From NCBI RefSeq assembly GCF_001509405.1, contig NZ_CP011502.1, positions 1,612,001-1,676,000 on the forward strand: DNA of 64,000 nt, given 5' to 3'. Source of the stretch: Aeromicrobium erythreum (lineage in GTDB: Bacteria > Actinomycetota > Actinomycetes > Propionibacteriales > Nocardioidaceae). The position numbers and the translations under genes are program-made. Of the stretch, positions 9,558-17,934 are shown one piece after another. Each line of letters opens with the position of its first letter. The stretch's first letter is position 1. The notes beneath the pieces were generated by a model that was not told where the DNA came from, made no database searches, and was given only the letters and a program-made list of their open reading frames with translations.

Positions 9558-10198
9558 AGCCCCCGCACGGTGGTGACGAGGGAGGCGCCGAGCTTCCGGC
9601 GGAGGTAGCCGACGTACACGTCGACGACGTTGGAGCCGGGGTCGAAGTCGTAGCCCCACACGTGCGAGAGCAGCTGCTCGCGCGAGAGCACCTGCCCGCG
9701 GTGCGACATCAGCACCTCGGCGAGCGACAGCTCGCGGGCCGACAGCTCGACCTCGCGCTCGCCGACGTACGCGCGACGTCGGCGCAGGTCGAGGCGGACG
9801 TCGCCGGCGACCAGCTCGTCGTCGGGGGGAGGGGCGGCCGGGGCGCGCAGCCGCAGGCGGACGCGCGCCAGCAGCTCGGCGAAGCGGAAGGGCTTGCTCA
9901 TGTAGTCGGCCGCGCCTCCCTCGAGCGCCTGGACGGTGTCGGTCACCGAGTCGCGGGCCGTCAGCACGATCACGGGGAGCTCGGGTCGTTCGGCCTGCAC
10001 GCGCTCGAGGATCGTGAAGCCGTCGAGCCCGGGCAGCCCGATGTCGAGCACCATGAGGTCGAACGGGCCGGTCAGCGCGTAGTCCAGGCCGCTCACGCCG
10101 TCGGCGACGACCGTCGGCGTGAACCCCTCGGCCTTCAGGCCCTTCGCGACGAACGAGGCGATCCGCTCCTCGTCCTCGACCACGAGAATCCGGTTCAC
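9539..10198 (-). CDS. OmpR/PhoB-family response regulator
   Basis: A 219-residue regulator with a receiver domain (phospho-acceptor Asp about 52 in LMVLDIGLP, conserved Lys about 102 in SKPF). Its winged-helix DNA-binding domain runs from about 125 to 219 and ends VRGLGYRVD. The GTG at 10198 lies 6 nt after AGGAGG and overlaps the sensor-kinase stop codon (GTGA), so the pair is coupled. OmpR-type regulators bind direct repeats about 11 bp apart; two such sites occur in this block, one ahead of its own operon and one ahead of the secreted protein/kinase pair, making it the obvious candidate to bind both. Confidence 0.95.
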   Translation of the reverse strand: MNRILVVEDEERIASFVAKGLKAEGFTPTVVADGVSGLDYALTGPFDLMVLDIGLPGLDGFTILERVQAERPELPVIVLTARDSVTDTVQALEGGAADYMSKPFRFAELLARVRLRLRAPAAPPPDDELVAGDVRLDLRRRRAYVGEREVELSARELSLAEVLMSHRGQVLSREQLLSHVWGYDFDPGSNVVDVYVGYLRRKLGASLVTTVRGLGYRVD

Positions 10199-11616
10199 CA
10201 CAGTCCTCCTGTCGCGATGACGAGCCGGAACGTCGCACCTGACGTCGCCCCGGGCGGGTCGAGCACCACCCGACCCTCGTGCGCCTCCATGATCGCGGCC
10301 ACGATCGACAGGCCCAGCCCGAAGCCGGCCTGCTCCCCGTCGCCCTGCGTGAACCGCTCGAAGATCGTCCCACGCAGTGCCGACGGCACCCCGACGCCCG
10401 TGTCGCGCACCCACAGCTCGACGTGCCCGTCGTGCACCCGCGACCCGACACCGATCTCGGCGCCAGGCTGCGTGTGCCGGACGGCGTTGTCGGCGAGCTG
10501 GAGCAGCGCCTGCGTCAGCCGTTGCGGGTCGACGTCGACGTGGGTGCGGGCCACCGCGTCGAGCACCCACGCGCGGTCGGCGAGACCCCGTGCGCGCTCG
10601 AGGGCCCCGAGGGTGAGGGCCTCCACGTCGGTGCGCTCGAGGCGCACGAAGTCCGGACGCTCCGCCTTGGCGAGCAGCAGGAGGTCGTGGACGAGGCGGG
10701 TCATCCGGTCGATCTCGTCGAGCAGCAGCGTGCGCGTGGTGCGGACGTCGTCGGGGTCGGTCGGGTCGAGCACCTCCAGGTGCCCCTGCAGCACGGTGAG
10801 CGGGGTGCGCAGCTCGTGGGCGGCGTCGTCGAGCAGGCGACGCTGGCTCGCGAACGCCTCCTCGAGCCGGTCGAGCATGTCGTTGAAGGTGCGCTGCAGC
10901 TCGGTGAGGTCGTCGTTGCCGGTGACCTCGAGACGACCGCCGAGGTCGCCCTCGCTGATGCCCCGGGCGGTCTCACGCAGCCGTCGCACGGGGGAGAGCA
11001 GCCGCCCGGCGAGCCACGACGCGACGGCGGAGATGAGGATGACGGAGAGCGCGCTGAGCAGCGCGTACGTGACCATCAGCTCGCGGAGCTGGGCGCGCGA
11101 GCCGTCGACGTCGTGGGTGACGACGAAGGCAGCGCGCTGGTCGCCCTGCTGCACGGGCTGCACCGCGACCCGGAAGGTCCGCCCGTCGACGTCGAGGTCG
11201 GCGACGCCGCCGCGGCGCGTGAGTCGCTCCACCAGGGCGGGGAACCGGGGCGACGTGCGCAGCACGCGCTGCCCCTCGCCGACGAAGGTCGGGGTGCCCG
11301 ACACGGGGAAGTGCCACAGGTTCTCGTCGGTGTCGGGGACGTTGCGCGAGAGGAAGAACGCGATGAGGCGGTCGGGGCTGGTGAACGGCCGGCCCGTCTC
11401 GGGATCGACACCCTCCGCCTGGAGCCGACGCAGCTCGCCGACCTCCTGGCCCAGGCTCGCGTCGATCACCCGGTCGATGCGCTGGGACTCCAGCACGAAG
11501 AGCGTCGCCCCGACCGCGACGAGCGCCGCCGCCGTCAGCAGGGCGACGGCGGCGGTCAGACGCTGGCGGACGGAGAACCGGGGCGGCCCGTCCACGCGGG
11601 GGTCAGTCGTCGTCAT
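10195..11616 (-). CDS. Sensor histidine kinase (two-component)
   Basis: A 473-residue membrane sensor kinase. TM1 spans about residues 19-42, an extracytoplasmic sensor region 43-180, TM2 181-204 and a HAMP domain to about 257. The phospho-acceptor His is at about 267 in AAHELRTP. The ATPase has the N box ADNAVRHT and G boxes DTGVGV and GFGLGLSI. The ATG at 11616 is used; it lies within the last codons of the upstream acidic protein gene (14-nt overlap). The paired regulator follows with a 4-nt overlap. The external domain matches no ligand-binding family I recognise. Confidence 0.95.
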   Translation of the reverse strand: MTTTDPRVDGPPRFSVRQRLTAAVALLTAAALVAVGATLFVLESQRIDRVIDASLGQEVGELRRLQAEGVDPETGRPFTSPDRLIAFFLSRNVPDTDENLWHFPVSGTPTFVGEGQRVLRTSPRFPALVERLTRRGGVADLDVDGRTFRVAVQPVQQGDQRAAFVVTHDVDGSRAQLRELMVTYALLSALSVILISAVASWLAGRLLSPVRRLRETARGISEGDLGGRLEVTGNDDLTELQRTFNDMLDRLEEAFASQRRLLDDAAHELRTPLTVLQGHLEVLDPTDPDDVRTTRTLLLDEIDRMTRLVHDLLLLAKAERPDFVRLERTDVEALTLGALERARGLADRAWVLDAVARTHVDVDPQRLTQALLQLADNAVRHTQPGAEIGVGSRVHDGHVELWVRDTGVGVPSALRGTIFERFTQGDGEQAGFGLGLSIVAAIMEAHEGRVVLDPPGATSGATFRLVIATGGLW

Positions 11617-11908
11617 CGTCGTCCCGGTCGCCGTCGCGCTCGTCGATGGGTCGCGGCGTCTGCGGGACGCGCTCGTAGTCGTCATCGTCATCGTCATCGT
11701 CGTCGTCCCGGTCGTCCTCGCGGGATCCCGACGGGGTGGGCGTCGGCGAGAGCGTCGGCCGCGGCGTCTCGGTCGACGTGGGCACCGTCACCGGGGAGTA
11801 GTCGACCTGCGGTGCGTCCTCCTGCGCCACGACCCGCGCCACGACGATGCCGAGCAGCACGAGGCCGACGGCCACGACGATCGGCACGAGCAAGCGGGTT
11901 CGCGTCAT
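11603..11908 (-). CDS. Small acidic single-pass membrane protein
   Basis: A 101-residue protein starting MTRTRLLVPIVV, with one transmembrane or signal-anchor segment (about 5-27), a Thr/Pro/Ser linker and a strikingly acidic tail with a run of ten Asp near residues 68-77 and another Asp run at the very C-terminus. I do not recognise a family. It is the first gene of the operon with the sensor kinase and regulator, so it may be an accessory that binds cations or modulates the sensor. The Asp run is encoded by a GTC/ATC trinucleotide tract (11678-11708) that could change length by slippage. An upstream in-frame extension to 11941 is less likely because it would run toward the operator. Confidence 0.75.
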   Translation of the reverse strand: MTRTRLLVPIVVAVGLVLLGIVVARVVAQEDAPQVDYSPVTVPTSTETPRPTLSPTPTPSGSREDDRDDDDDDDDDDYERVPQTPRPIDERDGDRDDDDDD

Positions 11909-11914
11909 GGCGAC

Positions 11915-11920
11915 ACTGTG
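11915..11920 (-). promoter_or_regulatory. Possible -10 (CACAGT) of the two-component operon
   Basis: On the minus strand CACAGT lies 6 nt before the ATG at 11908 and 20 bp downstream of the operator at 11941-11971, nearly the same distance as between operator site 1 and its putative -10. This would give a leaderless transcript. Confidence 0.35.
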
Positions 11921-11940
11921 CCGCACGCCCGCGCACGCCA

Positions 11941-11971
11941 CGATGAGACGTCGATGAGAGTCCTCTCATCC
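11941..11971 (-). promoter_or_regulatory. Operator with palindrome and 11-bp direct repeat (site 2)
   Basis: CGATGAGA occurs at 11941-11948 and again at 11952-11959 (11-bp period), followed after 4 bp by inverted TCTCATCC at 11964-11971. Read on the minus strand this reproduces site 1 (8095-8125) half-site by half-site with the same spacings. It lies 33 bp upstream of the small acidic protein gene and also close upstream of ribF on the other strand. Confidence 0.7.
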
Positions 11972-12004
11972 GACGTTCCCGAGCGGGTGTGGCACAGTTC
12001 AGGG

Positions 12005-12961
12005 GTGGGCACCTGGACAGACCGCGGCGGCGCCTCGACGGCCCCGCTGGGCACCGCGACGGCGGTCACCATCGGCACCTTCGACGGGGTCCACCGAGGC
12101 CACCAGGCCCTGCTGCGGCGTACCCGCGAGGTCGCGGAGGGCCTGCCCGTCGTCGCCGTCACGTTCGACCCGCACCCGGTGGCGGTCTTCGCGCCCGACC
12201 GGGTCCCGCCGCGGCTGACGTCGCTGCAGCGCCGGATCGAGCTGCTGCACGAGCCCGCGCCCGGCGTGCGGGGGGCGGACCACGTGCGCGTGCTCGACTT
12301 CGACCGTGCGATGGCGGGCTGGTCGCCCGAGGAGTTCGTGGAGCGCGTGGTGGTCGAGGAGCTCGGGGCCCGGCACGTCGTCGTCGGCGAGAACTTCACC
12401 TTCGGCGCGAAGGCGGCGGGGACGACCGAGACGCTGCGCGACCTGTGCGACCGGCACGGCTGCGACGCCAGCGCCTTCACGCTCGTCGGCGACGGGCACG
12501 GGGCCGACGGCGTGCCGTGGTCGTCCACACGGGTCCGTGCGCTCGTCGCGGAGGCCCGCCTCGAGGAGGCCGCCGAGCTGCTCGGGCGTCCGCACGAGGT
12601 CGACGGCGTCGTGACCCCGGGCGACCAGCGCGGACGCGACCTTGGGTTCCCCACCGCGAACGTCCCCGTGCAGGCCGACTACTGCGTGCCGCCCGACGGC
12701 GTCTACGCCGGACGGCTGCTCACCGGCGACGCCGACTACCCCGCGGCGATCTCCGTGGGCACCAACCCCACCTTCGCCGGGACCGAGCGACGCGTGGAGT
12801 CCTACGTCATGGACCACGGCCACGACCTCGACCTCTACGGCCGGCCCGTGCGGGTACAGCTCGTCTCGCACCTGCGCCCGATGGTCGCGTACCGGGGCGT
12901 CGACGCGCTCGTGGAGCAGATGCACGCCGACGTCGAGCAGGCACGCGCGGCGCTCGCCTGA
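12005..12961 (+). CDS. ribF: Bifunctional riboflavin kinase / FAD synthetase
   Basis: RibF converts riboflavin to FMN and then FAD. The 318-residue protein has an N-terminal nucleotidyl transferase domain (TIGTFDGVHRGHQAL near residue 24, with the HxGH-like nucleotide site; later VVGENFTFGAKAAG and WSSTRVR). A C-terminal riboflavin kinase domain begins near 195 (GRDLGFPTANVP, then GVYAG and SVGTNPTF). The GTG at 12005 gives the usual family length; an in-frame ATG at 11954 would add 17 residues but lies inside the operator. It is normally next to truB; here it is separated from it by the kinase/two-component block. Confidence 0.95.
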   Translation: MGTWTDRGGASTAPLGTATAVTIGTFDGVHRGHQALLRRTREVAEGLPVVAVTFDPHPVAVFAPDRVPPRLTSLQRRIELLHEPAPGVRGADHVRVLDFDRAMAGWSPEEFVERVVVEELGARHVVVGENFTFGAKAAGTTETLRDLCDRHGCDASAFTLVGDGHGADGVPWSSTRVRALVAEARLEEAAELLGRPHEVDGVVTPGDQRGRDLGFPTANVPVQADYCVPPDGVYAGRLLTGDADYPAAISVGTNPTFAGTERRVESYVMDHGHDLDLYGRPVRVQLVSHLRPMVAYRGVDALVEQMHADVEQARAALA

Positions 12962-13014
12962 CGACGCGCGGTCCACGGCGGCGAGGCGATTCGTCGGAAT
13001 GACCGGCGCGCTGA

Positions 13015-13020
13015 TAACCT
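13015..13020 (+). promoter_or_regulatory. Possible -10 (TAACCT) of rpsO
   Basis: TAACCT lies 85 nt before the rpsO ATG, leaving an untranslated leader of about 80 nt, which is compatible with S15 autoregulation. The upstream -35 (TTCGTC near 12990) is weak, so this is tentative. Confidence 0.3.
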
Positions 13021-13105
13021 GGACGACGGCGTGCGAACGCCCACGGTCCGTAGAGCCCCGGTGGACATGCCCGGGAGCGCCGTGCAACGACCTCCCAGGA
13101 GAAGA

Positions 13106-13396
13106 ATGTCGAAGAAGACCGCTGCCCCCACCGTCGCCGGTACCCCGCGTGACGAGATCATCAGCCAGTACGCCCGCAGCGAGGGCGACACCGGCTCCCC
13201 GGAGGTCCAGGTCGCGCTGCTCACGCAGCGCATCTCGCACCTGACGGACCACCTCAAGGAGCACAAGCACGACCACCACAGCCGTCGTGGCCTGCTGCTG
13301 CTCGTCGGTCGCCGTCGTCGTCTGCTGAACTACCTGCAGAACACCGACATCGAGCGCTACCGCTCGCTGATCGAGCGTCTCGGTCTGCGTCGCTGA
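13106..13396 (+). CDS. rpsO: 30S ribosomal protein S15
   Basis: A primary 16S rRNA-binding protein of the 30S platform. The 96-residue product contains the family core [17 protein letters not shown] (residues 26-42), [15 protein letters not shown] and [13 protein letters not shown]. It is about 7 residues longer than typical S15 at the N-terminus ([14 protein letters not shown]). The ATG at 13106 follows AGGAG at 13097-13101; the upstream in-frame ATG is in the leader. It precedes pnp, the usual partner, with a hairpin between. Confidence 0.97.
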   Translation: MSKKTAAPTVAGTPRDEIISQYARSEGDTGSPEVQVALLTQRISHLTDHLKEHKHDHHSRRGLLLLVGRRRRLLNYLQNTDIERYRSLIERLGLRR

Positions 13397-13400
13397 CCTC

Positions 13401-13435
13401 GTTCAGGCGGTCACCCTCCGGGTGGCCGCCTGAAC
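13401..13435 (+). terminator. rpsO-pnp intergenic hairpin
   Basis: GTTCAGGCGG at 13401-13410 pairs with CCGCCTGAAC at 13426-13435, with an inner CACCC/GGGTG stem. No T-tract follows. In many bacteria a structured rpsO-pnp junction is cut by RNases to control pnp, so it could be a terminator or a processing site. Confidence 0.65.
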
Positions 13436-13632
13436 TGCATCCGGGGCCGTGCGCCCCGACAACTGAACACGACACATCCACGGACGAGAGCCGCCACGTC
13501 GGGTCCGGTCCTCGGTAGTGGCCCTCGGGACGGCGTACGCCGGGCCGCGGGCCTCGATCGAAGACCGACCACCATCACGGCAGGTCCGGGTCTCGTCCCA
13601 CCGCGCGACACGCGTCGCGAGAAGGGACTCCC

Positions 13633-15873
13633 ATGTCCGACACCATCCACGCCATCGAGACCGTCATCGACAACGGTCGGTACGGCACCCGCACCATCCG
13701 CTTCGAGACGGGCCAGCTCGCCCGCCAGGCCGCCGGCTCCGTGTCCGCGTTCCTCGACGACGACACGATGCTGCTCTCGGCGACCACCGCCGGCAAGCAG
13801 CCCAAGGACCACTTCGACTTCTTCCCGCTGACGGTCGACGTCGAGGAGCGCATGTACGCCGCGGGTCGCATCCCCGGCTCGTTCTTCCGTCGCGAGGGCC
13901 GCCCGGGCGAGGACGCGATCCTCACCTGTCGCCTCATCGACCGTCCGCTGCGCCCGACCTTCAAGAAGGGCCTGCGCAACGAGGTCCAGGTCGTCATCAC
14001 GGTCCTGGCCCTCAACCCCGACACCCCCTACGACGTGCTCGCGATCAACGCCGCCTCGGCGTCGACGCAGATCTCCGGCCTGCCGTTCTCCGGCCCCATC
14101 GGTGCCACGCGCGTCGCGCTCATCGACGGCCAGTGGGTCGCGTTCCCGACGCACAGCCAGCTCGAGGACGCCGTGTTCGACATGGTCGTCGCCGGCCGCA
14201 TCGCCACGCAGGCCGACGGCTCCACCGACGTCGCGATCATGATGGTCGAGGCGGAGTCCACGGAGTCCACCTGGGACCTCGTGCAGTCCGGTGTCCAGGC
14301 GCCGACCGAGGAGGTCGTCGCCGGCGGCCTCGAGGCGTCGAAGACCTTCATCCGCCAGCTCTGCGAGGCCCAGCAGCAGCTCGCCGAGGCCGCCGCGAAG
14401 CCCGTCCAGGACTTCCCGGTCTTCCTCGACTTCCAGGACGACGTCTACGACGCCGTCGCCGCGGTCGCGTCCGGCCCGCTGTCCGAGGCCCTGACGATCG
14501 TCTCCAAGGCCGACCGCGAGGAGCGCGAGAGCGCGATCAAGGCCGACGTGCTCGACCAGCTCGGCGAGCAGTTCGCGGGCCGCGAGAAGGAGGTCGGTGC
14601 CGCACTGCGCGCCGTCACCAAGAGTCTCGTGCGCCAGCGCGTGCTGCGCGACAAGGTGCGCATCGACGGCCGTGGCCTCGCCGACATCCGCGAGCTGTCG
14701 GCCGAGGTCGGCGTGGTGCCGCGCGTGCACGGCTCGTCCCTGTTCCAGCGCGGTGAGACCCAGATCCTGGGCATCACGACGCTGAACATGCTCGACCTGG
14801 TCCAGAAGCTCGACACGCTGAGCCCCGAGACCACGCGTCGCTACATGCACAACTACAACTTCCCGCCGTTCTCGACGGGCGAGACGGGCCGCGTCGGCTC
14901 GCCGAAGCGTCGCGAGATCGGTCACGGCGCGCTCGCCGGCCGTGCGCTGCTGCCGGTGCTCCCGACCACCGAGGAGTTCCCGTACGCGATCCGCCAGGTC
15001 TCCGAGGCGCTGAGCTCCAACGGCTCGACGTCGATGGGCTCGGTCTGCGCCTCGACGCTCGGCCTGCTGAACGCCGGTGTGCCGCTGCGCGCCCCGGTCG
15101 CCGGCATCGCGATGGGCCTCATCTCCGGCGAGGTCGACGGCACTACCCAGTACGTCACTCTCACCGACATCCTCGGTGCGGAGGACGCCTACGGCGACAT
15201 GGACTTCAAGGTCGCCGGCACGCCGGACTTCATCACGGCCCTGCAGCTGGACACCAAGCTCGACGGCATCCCTGCCGACGTGCTGGCCGGTGCCCTCACG
15301 CAGGCCAAGGGTGCGCGCCTGACGATCCTCGACGTCATGTCCGAGGCCATCGACACGCCCGACGAGATGAGCCAGTTCGCGCCGCGGATCATCACGGTGA
15401 AGGTCCCGGTCGACAAGATCGGCGAGGTCATCGGCCCCAAGGGCAAGATGATCAACCAGATCCAGGCCGACACCGGCGCCAAGATCTCGATCGAGGACGA
15501 CGGCACGGTGTACATCGCGGGCGAGGGTGGCGGCTCGGCCGACGCTGCGCGCGACGCGATCAACGCGATCGCGAACCCGACGATGCCCGAGGTCGGCGAG
15601 CGCTACCTCGGTACCGTGGTCAAGACGGTCGACTTCGGCGCCTTCGTGGCCCTGTCGCCCGGCAAGGACGGCCTGCTGCACATCAGCAAGCTGCGCGACC
15701 TCAACGGTGGCCAGCGGGTCAGCAGCGTCGACGACGTGCTGACGGTCGGCCAGAAGGTCCAGGTCGAGATCGCCGAGCTCGGCGACCGCGGCAAGATCTC
15801 GCTGATCCCGGTCGTGGCCGACGCGGCCGCCGAGGAGGCCCCGGAGGCCGCCGAGGCCGGCGCCGACGCCTGA
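13633..15873 (+). CDS. pnp: Polyribonucleotide nucleotidyltransferase (PNPase)
   Basis: A 3'-5' phosphorolytic exoribonuclease, trimeric core of the RNA degradation machinery. The 746-residue protein has two RNase PH domains: the first begins [19 protein letters not shown] near residue 17, and the second has RGLADIREL near 345 and the [14 protein letters not shown] active-site stretch near 398. A KH domain ([13 protein letters not shown] near 597) and an S1 domain ([15 protein letters not shown] near 657) follow. AGAAGGGA precedes the ATG. A 197-bp gap after the rpsO hairpin may hold its own leader. Confidence 0.97.
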   Translation: MSDTIHAIETVIDNGRYGTRTIRFETGQLARQAAGSVSAFLDDDTMLLSATTAGKQPKDHFDFFPLTVDVEERMYAAGRIPGSFFRREGRPGEDAILTCRLIDRPLRPTFKKGLRNEVQVVITVLALNPDTPYDVLAINAASASTQISGLPFSGPIGATRVALIDGQWVAFPTHSQLEDAVFDMVVAGRIATQADGSTDVAIMMVEAESTESTWDLVQSGVQAPTEEVVAGGLEASKTFIRQLCEAQQQLAEAAAKPVQDFPVFLDFQDDVYDAVAAVASGPLSEALTIVSKADREERESAIKADVLDQLGEQFAGREKEVGAALRAVTKSLVRQRVLRDKVRIDGRGLADIRELSAEVGVVPRVHGSSLFQRGETQILGITTLNMLDLVQKLDTLSPETTRRYMHNYNFPPFSTGETGRVGSPKRREIGHGALAGRALLPVLPTTEEFPYAIRQVSEALSSNGSTSMGSVCASTLGLLNAGVPLRAPVAGIAMGLISGEVDGTTQYVTLTDILGAEDAYGDMDFKVAGTPDFITALQLDTKLDGIPADVLAGALTQAKGARLTILDVMSEAIDTPDEMSQFAPRIITVKVPVDKIGEVIGPKGKMINQIQADTGAKISIEDDGTVYIAGEGGGSADAARDAINAIANPTMPEVGERYLGTVVKTVDFGAFVALSPGKDGLLHISKLRDLNGGQRVSSVDDVLTVGQKVQVEIAELGDRGKISLIPVVADAAAEEAPEAAEAGADA

Positions 15874-15886
15874 CCCACGCACGGCC

Positions 15887-15922
15887 GACGAGGCCCTCAC
15901 CCCTCGGGGTGGGGGCCTCGTC
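15887..15922 (+). terminator. Terminator-like hairpin after pnp
   Basis: GACGAGGCCC (15887-15896) pairs with GGGCCTCGTC (15913-15922), with an inner ACCCC/GGGGT stem. It is GC-rich without a U-tract, as is common in this GC range. Confidence 0.6.
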
Positions 15923-15960
15923 GCGTCCGGGGTCCGGGCGCACGTGAGACGATCCCGAGG

Positions 15961-17172
15961 GTGAGCGACTTCCGTGAACGTGCCGCGGCCCTCGACGCCG
16001 CCGACCCGCTGTCGGCGTGGCGTCAGCAGTTCCAGCTCGACGCCGACGTCGTCGCCTACCTCGACGGCAACTCGCTCGGACGTCTGCCGCTGCGCACCCG
16101 TGAGCGGCTCGCGACGTTCGTGCGTGAGGAGTGGGGCGCCCGCCTGATCCGCGGCTGGTCCGAGGGCTGGGTCGAGCTGCCGGTCGTCGTCGGCGACGAG
16201 GTCGGGGCGCTGCTCGGCGCCGCCCCGGGCCAGACGGTGGTCGGTGACTCGACGTCGATCGGCATCGCGAAGGCGCTGCACGCCGCGGCCTCCCTGGCGC
16301 CCGGACGCACCCGGCTCGTCGTCGACGCGAGCGACTTCCCGACCGACCGCTACCTCGCCGAGGAGGTCGCCCGCCAGCGCGGGCTCGAGCTCGTCGTCGT
16401 GCACCGCGACGCCGAGGGCGACGTCGCCGCCTCGCTGGCCGACGTGCTCGACGAGCGCACGGCCGTCGTGCTGCTGAGCCACGTCGACTACCGCACGGGC
16501 GTGCTGCTCGACCTCCCGTCGCTCACGGCGCAGGTGCACGCAGCGGGCGCGCTCGTGGTGTGGGACCTCTGCCACTCGGCCGGCGTCGTCCCGACGTCGC
16601 TCGACACCGCCGAGGTCGACCTCGCCGTCGGCTGCACCTACAAGTACCTCAACGGCGGTCCGGGGGCTCCGGCGTTCCTGTACGCCGCGGCGCGGCACCT
16701 GCCGCACCTCGAGCAGCCGCTGCCCGGCTGGTGGAGCGCCGACGACCTGTTCGCGATGGCCGAGGAGTACCGCCCGGCCACCGACGCGCGCCGGCTGCTC
16801 TCCGGGACCCCGAACGTGGCGGGCCTCGTCGCCGTCCGCGAGGGCGTGGCGATGGTCGCCGAGGCCGGGGTCGAGGCTGCGCGGGCCAAGTCCGAGCTGC
16901 TCACCGGCTTCACGGTCGACGCCCTCGACGCGCTCGGCGAGCGCGGGCTCGCGCTGCAGCTCGTCACGCCGCGCGAGCCCGACCGGCGGGGGAGCCACGT
17001 CACCGTCCGGGTGCCCGACGCGCGGGCGCTCACGGCACGGCTCACCGACCGTGGCGTCGTCCCCGACTTCCGCGAGCCCGACCTCCTGCGACTGGGCCTC
17101 GCGCCGCTCACGACCTCCTTCGCCGAGCTGCACGCCGGGCTCTCGGTGCTGGCCGAGGAGCTCGCTCACTAG
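15961..17172 (+). CDS. kynU: Kynureninase
   Basis: A PLP enzyme that cleaves kynurenine to anthranilate and alanine (or 3-hydroxykynurenine to 3-hydroxyanthranilate). The 403-residue protein shows the family's LDGNSLGRLP (about 34-43), the GDSTSIGIAKAL phosphate-binding region, VWDLCHSAGVVP and the PLP lysine about 228 in GCTYKYLNGGPGAP. A late block (LLSGTPNV) is also typical. The GTG start has no clear SD. No other kynurenine pathway gene is in the window, and the position between pnp and dapB is often taken by an M16 protease in other actinobacteria; here it is absent. Confidence 0.9.
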   Translation: MSDFRERAAALDAADPLSAWRQQFQLDADVVAYLDGNSLGRLPLRTRERLATFVREEWGARLIRGWSEGWVELPVVVGDEVGALLGAAPGQTVVGDSTSIGIAKALHAAASLAPGRTRLVVDASDFPTDRYLAEEVARQRGLELVVVHRDAEGDVAASLADVLDERTAVVLLSHVDYRTGVLLDLPSLTAQVHAAGALVVWDLCHSAGVVPTSLDTAEVDLAVGCTYKYLNGGPGAPAFLYAAARHLPHLEQPLPGWWSADDLFAMAEEYRPATDARRLLSGTPNVAGLVAVREGVAMVAEAGVEAARAKSELLTGFTVDALDALGERGLALQLVTPREPDRRGSHVTVRVPDARALTARLTDRGVVPDFREPDLLRLGLAPLTTSFAELHAGLSVLAEELAH

Positions 17173-17175
17173 GCT
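17170..17175 (+). promoter_or_regulatory. -10 hexamer TAGGCT, leaderless-type
   Basis: TAGGCT ends 6 nt before the dapB ATG and overlaps the kynU stop codon, consistent with a separate leaderless dapB transcript. Confidence 0.4.
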
Positions 17176-17181
17176 GGGCGC

Positions 17182-17934
17182 ATGACGACTCGCGTAGCCG
17201 TGCTGGGCGCCCAGGGGCGCATGGGATCGACGTCGGTGACGGCGCTGGAGGCGGCCGAGGGGCTCGAGGTCGTCGCCCAGGTCGACGTGGGTGACCCGAT
17301 CGAGCGGGTCACGGAGCAGGAGGCCGACGTCGCGCTCGTCTTCACCACGCCCGACGTCGCGCTCGAGCAGGTGCTGTGGTGCGTGGAGCAGGGCGTGCAC
17401 GTGGTCGTCGGCACCTCCGGCTTCGACGGCGACCGGCTGCGCGCGGTCCGCGAGGCGGTCGAGCAGCGCACCGACGTGAGCGTGCTCGTCGTCCCGAACT
17501 TCTCCATCGGGGCCGTGCTCCTCATGCGCTTCGCCGCGACCGCCGCACCGTTCTTCGAGTCGGTCGAGATCATCGAGATGCACCACCCGGCGAAGGTCGA
17601 CGCCCCGTCGGGCACGGCCGTGCGCACCGCCGAGCTCGTGGCCGCGGCCCGTGCCGAGGCCGGCTCGGACCCGGTGCCCGACGCCACGACCACCGATCCC
17701 GAGGGCGCCCGCGGCGCCAAGGTCGACGGCATCACCGTGCACGCCGTGCGCTCGCGCGGGTTCGTCGCGTCGCAGGAGGTGCTCCTGGGCGGCGAGGGGG
17801 AGATCCTCTCCCTGAGGCACGACTCCTCGACCCGTGAGTCCTTCATGCCCGGCGTGGTCACGGCCGTGCGGCACGTGGCGGACCGGCCGGGCGTCACGGT
17901 GGGGCTCGACGCGGTGCTCGGGCTCGACGCGTGA
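17182..17934 (+). CDS. dapB: 4-hydroxy-tetrahydrodipicolinate reductase
   Basis: Second committed step of the diaminopimelate/lysine pathway, NAD(P)H-dependent. The 250-residue protein starts with a Rossmann motif (VAVLGAQGRMGS) and has the VVGTSGFD and VVPNFSIGAVLLMRFAA blocks. The catalytic/substrate region EMHHPAKVDAPSGTA lies near 132-146, with HAVRSRGFVASQEV later. It fits the length of actinobacterial DapB (245-250). dapA and dapF are also in this window but in other operons. Confidence 0.96.
   Translation: MTTRVAVLGAQGRMGSTSVTALEAAEGLEVVAQVDVGDPIERVTEQEADVALVFTTPDVALEQVLWCVEQGVHVVVGTSGFDGDRLRAVREAVEQRTDVSVLVVPNFSIGAVLLMRFAATAAPFFESVEIIEMHHPAKVDAPSGTAVRTAELVAAARAEAGSDPVPDATTTDPEGARGAKVDGITVHAVRSRGFVASQEVLLGGEGEILSLRHDSSTRESFMPGVVTAVRHVADRPGVTVGLDAVLGLDA

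Noticed and set aside
9458..12961. One 1,167-codon plus-strand frame running through the two-component genes into ribF
   Set aside because: Only the last 318 codons encode RibF; the rest is antisense to the sensor and regulator, whose minus-strand products show intact domains.
13411..17874. Very long minus-strand frame over pnp and kynU
   Set aside because: High GC makes long antisense frames common; the plus-strand genes here have clear domains and no domain is visible on the antisense product.
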